Assembly: GCF_033118175.1 (NCBI RefSeq)
Contig: NC_083685.1
Coordinates: forward strand, 131,829,501 to 131,893,500
Origin: Dama dama
Lineage: Eukaryota; Chordata; Mammalia; Artiodactyla; Cervidae
Length of the DNA stretch: 64,000 nucleotides
Reading direction: 5' to 3'
Made by a program: the position numbers and the translations under genes. Below the pieces are notes generated by a model. That model ran no database searches. It was not told the DNA's origin and worked only from the letters and a program-made list of their open reading frames with translations. Shown piece after piece: positions 57,871 to 64,000 of the stretch; position 1 is the stretch's first letter, and each line of letters begins with the position of its first letter.

Positions 57871-60296
57871 TGTCCTACTCAGACAGGACAGACGTGTAAA
57901 CAGATACTCCTTCTATTCTGTGTGGAAACCTATGGAATTCACCCCTTCCCCTCCACTGCTCAGACATTAAAAAAAAAAAAAAAAAAAAAAAGCTAATGAC
58001 AAAATTTATTTCAAAAAATCAAAAAAAATTTAATATTGGTTTCCCCTCCTATACATAGTTCTAAGGCAGGCAGTCACATGCTAGTATGCAAAATAAAATA
58101 CAAAAGACACCTCATATGAGGTGTAGAAACAGCTAAAAGACTCCCAAAGAATATAGTGAAAAGTCCACAATATTGTTTAATGAACTTATAGAATTATATA
58201 AAACTTACTATGCATTATGCTTAATATTCGTATCAAAATAAAATCTCTCTGTTGAACAAATTGCAAATGAAGTCTGGTCTAATACATTACTGGAACTATA
58301 CGTATATGAATGTCTCTGGGTTTTCTCAACACTCCAGTTTTAGAAGCTTTAGGCTAACACTGTAAAACTGAGTTTAGGATTTAACCACGATTCATGTTAC
58401 TAAGTCTAGATTCTTCTGTTAGGTGCCTCCTTTCAAAGAAATTTAGAAACTCCTGTGACTATTTCCTTAACGTTTATTCCAAAGTAGATGATTTTCAAAC
58501 ATTTCAAAAAATTTAAATACATTAAAAATTTTGTAATTCTGTTTAATCTGATATTCTAATTTAAAGGAATAACAATGCCATTTCTTGAATGTGTTTTATA
58601 AAAATGTTAGTAAGATTCATTCCTTGTAACAATGGTCTTGAAATTGCTTATTAAACAGGTATGAAAGTAGTTAAGGGTGAATTTAGCAGTTTGACAGTGA
58701 AATCTCACCACATAAATATCCAACCTCAAGTAGAGGGAGAATATGAGAAACCTAACACAAGGAGTACTTTGAAGACTGAAATGCCGCTTACTATTTCCTG
58801 ATGTCTTTATAATACGTGACGGACATCACTAAGTGATATTCTGAACAAGAAATCATAAGTAGAACATTATCCACTATTTCTAAGTGCTAAATAGTTGTGG
58901 ATCAGGTGGCAAAGAGTGGAGCAAACCGTCAGATCCACTCAAACATTTACTTTGAGATTTAGGAACACATAGGGTCATGCTAGAAATTGAGGGTTCTCCT
59001 ACTTTAAAGGGATGGTTAGCAAGAAACATGTCTGGTAAATCTTACAAAAGACAAATTACTACCTTTGTGGAGCTACAAGAAAAACCAGATAGCCTAAGTA
59101 ACATTTAAGGTAGCAATTTGTATCTTTCAATATATTTAAAGTTTTAATCTTGTATTTTTATAGGCTTTTTCTGGATTCTCTTTTTAAAAACAACTCCAGT
59201 TTGAAAAAATGGTATCTAAGGATAACAGGTGTCTCTTCTTAAAATGGTGATTTCAGTAAATCTAATCTTCTTCATAACAGTAGTTGAAATCTAAAATTGA
59301 TCTTGAAATTGGTTTTCACACCCTGGCTCTTTTTAGGCAAAGTGGCTCTCTCTAGTCAAGGTGGCTGGAGATAAATTCTTACATGTTTATAGCTTTGCTC
59401 TCAGATGTGTACACATGGAAAATATGAAACATGTAAAATCGACTACATGAGAGCAAGATAACACTATATATTAATTATTTCAATTTAGGAAATTAGGTTA
59501 ACTTTCTCAGCAATTTCAATGCCTCCATAAACATGGAAACTATTTTCACAAATAGGTCTTGGAGACTGCTATGTTTAATTAGGTAATGCTTATTCAGTGG
59601 GAATTCTGCTTGTTTTACTTATTCTGAAATTCTTTGAACTGAAAAGACCAATTGATGTTTACATCAAACCCAAACTTATTCTACAATCTTTGATGAATAA
59701 ACCACACAAGGCAGTTTGTTATTTCATACATACAAAATGACCCGGATAGAAAGAAAGCCTGCCTGTCTCTGAGGAAAGGAAAATGAAGGTTATGTTGTTT
59801 AAACGGTCAATAATTAACTGCTGGTTAATCAAAAACAAAGCTCTGCTACAACAATCTGGCAAAGCACAAGCCAAAATGCCAAAATAGCAACCAAAACCCC
59901 CTTTAAAACACACCAGAGATATCCATGTTACATTGAATGAAGCTCTTCAAATCTTAATAGAAATTCATTTTTAGATCAGGAAAAAAAAATTAGCATGAAA
60001 ACTCTACAAATTCTATCACCCAAAAGAACTTTAATGTAAAAAACAAAATCTCAGTAGCACTGAAATTAAAAAGTAAAATGAATAAAAAATAGTTCTGGCA
60101 AAAAAAAAAAAGGAAACTTCAGAGTGATACAGAGAACAAAGAAGCAGAAAGACATCATGTGAACAATTGACTTCACTTGGAAGAAATCTGTATTGCAAGA
60201 AAAGGAAGTTGGTAACACTTGGTATTATCCCAGAGGTAATATCAAGCTTTAAAAATAAGGAAGTTCCATCTGAACTAAGGTTGAACCTTTATATAA

Positions 60297-60452
60297 GGTC
60301 ATCCCTTGGTATCTGCAGGGGCTGGAGTTCAAGTCCCTTCTATAAAATGACACGGTATTTGCATGTAACTCACACACTCTCCCATATACTTTAAATCATT
60401 CTCTAGATAACTTTTAATACCTGATACAATATAAATGCTATGTAAATGGTTG
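60297..60452. repeat. Tigger/MER2-like fragment in the HELZ 3' UTR
   Basis: The words 'cttggtatctgcaggggctg', 'gtatttgcatgtaactcaca', 'cccatatactttaaatcatt' and 'atgctatgtaaatggttgcc' follow the TcMar-Tigger MER2-like consensus from memory. It is non-coding. Confidence 0.65.
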
Positions 60453-63016
60453 CCAGTGCATGGCAAATTCAAGTTCTCCTTTCTGGAACATTCTGGAATC
60501 TTTTTTAGTATCTCTGATCTGCACTTGGTTGACTCTGTGACCATGGCCCCTGCAGACAAGGGAGCCGACCATCAACTGCTACTTCAGTCTGATCCGTGGG
60601 CGCCTGCTCATACTGCCCAAGTCAGATCCAGGAGCAGGAATGGTACTCTGAAGCCATGCTTCACTGCAATGGAAACTTGCAATGATTCCTGCAGTTACGA
60701 TTTCCTCAAAACTGTCACAAGATATTACGCATACATAATACTCAAAGCACAGCTGGAAATATGGCATTAAGGAAAGCTGAGGACCAAGCCTGGAGGTTGG
60801 AGTACACGTTTGAAACCGAATCTAAGAGCGTACTGATGGGAACAACATTATGATTCCTTGACTACAGGAACAACAAAGAAATGAGGATCACTCAGACATG
60901 CTCAGCACAGCAGTGTACTAGGAAGTAGCTATTATTTTTAGTTATTCAGAAATAACTGCTTAGAACATTGAAGTCACAACGACCCAACAGCTTCCTTATG
61001 CGAAGCTTCCATCATCAACATACTTATATAAGGTGGTGGGGTGGGCACATTTAAATAATTTTAAAACTAGTATTTCTTAAAGGTTCAGGTATGGAAAACA
61101 GGTAATTAGGCAATTACTTCATGACACAGGCTTAGTTGACAGGCCTGAGGTGACAGTTGTCTTCACCAACATACTTTCGGCCGTTCACCTAGCTGTGTCG
61201 TAGTCCTGGATATGGGGGGGAGGAGGGTCCTCACTGACAAGAACGCTATTTTTCACAGACACCCTCACATCAGGGGGATCTCATTTTCATTTGGGCTCTA
61301 TCTTGAGTTTTGTCACCAAGTTGGAAATACGCAGCTATATAGCAAAATTTTTTCTTCTTTTTTCATGACTAAAGTTATGTTGAGTAAAATCCAACACCGC
61401 TGAATGTGGTGATCTGATATCGTACAGAGAAACCAAGGTGCTGTGCAATTGCTGGCTCCGTTTTCCAACTGTGACTTGTACTAACCGTGACCACATGTGC
61501 AGTCGACACATCAACACCTGCCGCTGCACACAGCACCCAGCCTCTGCGGTGCAGCCACCTACCAGCTGGCTGCACTCGGGACAGAAGGGGCTCTCCCCGT
61601 GAGCCCTGCGGCTCGGCCACCTCCAACCAGAGGCCCTCCCCTCTCTTCTCCCGAGCCCCCAGGGCTGCAGGGGGCTGCTGCTGCGGTCAGACTCCTGCTG
61701 TCCATGTTTTCCTTTATCCCTCGCGTTTCAACTGTTTTAAAGTGGACTGCAAATATATGATGGCCTACTCAAAAGGAGTCTTCCAAAAAGCTATTTCTGA
61801 ACGGATCATCAGGATCCATTCAGGATTTGCAATGTTTCCCAACCTTATCCTATTATTTTATTTTTTAAAAAAGGTTATATTGTAGTTTCAAGACACCTCT
61901 GAAATATAAAAGTAGTACTACTAGGTCAGGAAAACAATACGGACATGCTTTGCTTCAAAAGTGTCACAAGACCACACGTTTGAAGAGGGTCAATGCTTTT
62001 CTTTGGATTTTACCAAAGTTCACTCAAAACAATGTCTAGACTGTAGAATATTTAGGAGAGCTGTTTAAATTTTATATTTTTGTACAAGTTCAGTGGGGTT
62101 CTTTCAGAAGAATCGAAAGACGAAAAACAAGGGTAGTTTTTGCCCCAGATTTTGATGAATTTTGATACATCTTTGATAAACATTATATTTCTTCTTTAAT
62201 GATATTCCTCAAACAAAACAGTTAGCAAAATATTTGAATTTGCCATGTATAATGTCACATTTTAATGTAAACATCAAAAAAGGTACCAAAATTTTTACTG
62301 GAGGGAAAAGAAACCTTAAAGCGGCACAATTCTTTATACCACTGGAGAGAGGGGAAGCCAGATTACAAACATTTACACATGCATAGTGAGGAAAAAAAGA
62401 TTTTTACTAAATTCACGCATTTTTAAAATAGTTATCAAGTCTACTAAGCACCAACAATCCTAAAAATTTTTCAGCTTCATGATTTGTTTAAAAAAAACCA
62501 CACTATCAAATTAACATTAAAAACAAGCTTGAAGAGTAGCTTGTCCAAAAAATAACTAAGTATGCCCATGTTTTTTTCAGGTTACAAAAAACAGGGGCAT
62601 AGGAAACACACCTGCAAAGAATGCCTCTAACTCTGTCCTACAGTGGATGGGGAGGACAACCGCATCATACAGCCTAAAACTATAAAAGTTTTAGAGAGCA
62701 GCATCTTGCCACCAAAAAGAGCTGATGAAACTTAAAAGTGTTCAGAAGATGCTGCCCCTTTATTTTAAAAAATTTTCAATGAATTTAAGCAAAAATAACA
62801 TACATTTGTACATCAACTGGCCATTTCTGGTACAGAAACCCAGCATATGGTAATATTATTGAATAAATGTAAATGCTACTTACAATTTTTTTTCTCTTTA
62901 AATACATTTTAGACAAACTTTTTTTCTTTTTTTTTTTTTAATAGTTGCACAATTAACTTCTTAGCTGCTAGCTTGATGCAAACATATATAACAATACACA
63001 AATTTAAAAATATTTT

Positions 63017-63022
63017 TTTATT
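63017..63022 (-). terminator. HELZ: HELZ proximal poly(A) signal (candidate)
   Basis: AATAAA on the minus strand about 215 nt after the HELZ stop. If used it would give a very short 3' UTR. Other AATAAA matches on the minus strand occur at 62759-62764 and 61857-61862. Use cannot be judged from sequence. Confidence 0.4.
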
Positions 63023-63237
63023 CCACATAAAAGCTGTCAAAATTCTGACTCACGTCAAAAATGCAAATAATGGAATATACTTTTAAAAAATTAGTTGCAA
63101 GTCTAGCAGCAAAGCAATTAAGTGAGAACATATTTAACATGAAAACAAAGCAAACTGTGCAGCTATAGGTGAAGGCTGGCTACCTTAGTTCTACTGATAC
63201 AGAAATTAGAACATTCTCCCTGGAGGAAAAAAAGTGA

Positions 63238-63572
63238 TTATTTAAAATAGGAGTAAAAGCCATTGCTGCCGGCTGAGCTCCCCAGGCTGAGTTCTTGAAA
63301 CAGAGACAGAGGGTCGCTGCTCTTCTTGGCCTGCTCAGGTGGGGGCCTGGGCTTGGGAGGGGCCCGCAGCGCGCTGGCATAGGACATGGCAGGCTTGCCG
63401 GCCCCGGAGCTCTGCGGGCTGCTGCTGCTGGCCGACTCGGCGATCTGCTTGTTGGGCATGAGCGGGGGGAACTGGCCGAGATGCTGCAGCACGCTGTAGT
63501 TGAAGGAACTGGACCCCTCAAGGCTCTCAGGCTTCAGATGTTCCTCGGGGGCTTTGACGGTCTTGGGCGGAG
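63238..63572 (-). CDS. HELZ: HELZ last coding exon (C-terminus)
   Basis: On the minus strand the acceptor 'ctctgcttctag' is followed by CTCCGCCCAAG and an open frame of about 110 residues to TAA. It reads PPKTVKAPEEHLKPESLEGS, ends GSSAGSNGFYSYFK, and contains SYASALRAPPKPRPPPEQ. This is the C-terminus of HELZ, a large (about 1,940 residues in human) superfamily-1 RNA helicase with a CCCH zinc finger. HELZ associates with the CCR4-NOT deadenylation complex and poly(A)-binding protein. This exon codes only for the disordered, Ser/Pro-rich tail; helicase motifs are upstream of the window on this strand. The exon begins inside a codon (two bases in). It is convergent with CACNG1. Confidence 0.95.
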
Positions 63573-64000
63573 CTAGAAGCAGAGAACAGTAACACTGATT
63601 TAAGGGCAAGCCCAGCAACACCCAGGCACCTCATTAACTCCGCGTCTCTACTGGTTTTCATCTCCAGGAACTCAGGGACAGACGGCTTCTGCCACAGAAC
63701 CTGAAATCACAACATATCTAACCAAACTTCTCCATCTCAGAAACAGTTGAAAAAAAAATTAACTATGTGAGCTGCAATAACTAGACATATTAAAAACTGA
63801 AGATCAAATCCGAAGGTCTGCTTCAAAAATCTAATTTGTTTAAGATATTTATTAACTACTCATAGTCTGAAAATGGGAGCAAATATGTTCTTTCTTAAAT
63901 AAAAATGAGCTCTTCAACCAGTTGTCTGGTTAAGATAGCTTCTATTATTAACCGAAGAACAGTAGCATCAGATTCTGTTTCTTAAAAACGCTACCTTTTC
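63573..64000 (-). other. HELZ: HELZ intron (partial)
   Basis: The sequence upstream of the last-exon acceptor, up to the window edge. A frame on the minus strand stays open at 63580-63690 between splice-like sites, but it does not join the HELZ frame or show a recognisable domain, so no further exon is called. Confidence 0.75.

Larger units (their letters stand above)
55628..63237 (-). other. HELZ: HELZ 3' UTR
   Basis: The minus strand runs unspliced from the HELZ stop codon to the poly(A) signal at 55648-55653. The length of about 7.6 kb fits the long 3' UTR remembered for human HELZ. It is A+T-rich, in sharp contrast to the GC-rich left part of the window, and has no long frames. It contains transposon fossils (MER5A at 57689-57870, a Tigger/MER2-like piece at 60297-60452), homopolymer runs (G at 56421-56431, A at 57968-57991) and several internal AATAAA signals. 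No ruminant SINE is seen within it, although they are frequent elsewhere. Confidence 0.8.

Noticed and set aside
63580..63700. Possible penultimate HELZ exon on the minus strand
   Set aside because: There is splice-like AG/GT spacing, but the frame does not connect to the last exon phase and the translation is not recognised.
1..64000. CRISPR arrays, operons, ribosome binding sites or other prokaryotic features
   Set aside because: The window is vertebrate nuclear DNA. The regular repeats are minisatellites without unique spacers.

Overview
The window is mammalian nuclear DNA from a ruminant, almost certainly a bovid. Two things show this. First, spliced exons of three vertebrate genes can be read. 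Second, the DNA carries many ruminant-specific SINEs (Bov-tA, Bov-A2 and ART2A/BovB-related copies) beside older eutherian repeats (MIR, L1M, MER20, MER5A, MER1, MaLR LTRs). The gene order CACNG4 > CACNG1 > < HELZ matches the locus at human 17q24; the equivalent cattle region would be on BTA19 (from memory). The sequence does not distinguish cattle from sheep, goat or buffalo.

Layout: 1-20157 is the 3' part of the large first intron of CACNG4 (+), whose exon 1 lies upstream of the window. CACNG4 exons 2, 3 and 4 are at 20158-20241, 24161-24301 and 27776-28296, followed by a 2.1-kb 3' UTR ending near 30411. From about 30412 to 41400 is intergenic DNA with SINEs, MaLR LTRs and a striking 1.1-kb minisatellite. 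CACNG1 (+) is complete: coding exons at 41680-41911, 47023-47097, 47813-47950 and 48307-48533, and a short 3' UTR ending near 48962. A 6.7-kb intergenic stretch follows. HELZ (-) then enters tail-to-tail: its very long 3' UTR covers about 55628-63237 and its last coding exon is 63238-63572. The rest of the window is HELZ intron.

CACNG4 encodes TARP gamma-4, an AMPA-receptor auxiliary subunit ending in a PDZ ligand. CACNG1 encodes the gamma-1 subunit of the skeletal-muscle dihydropyridine receptor. They are tandem paralogues of the claudin-like four-helix family. HELZ is an unrelated RNA helicase neighbour.

Most long open frames in the window are not genes. They come from GC-rich introns and from tandem repeats lacking stops. 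The less usual content is tandem-repeat DNA: an array of about 80 nuclear-receptor-like half-sites (34905-36030), a perfect five-copy dodecamer with the unit of the human CSTB/EPM1 repeat (50781-50842), three minisatellites in CACNG4 introns 2 and 3, and a duplicated splice acceptor in CACNG1 intron 3. No new protein-coding system was seen.
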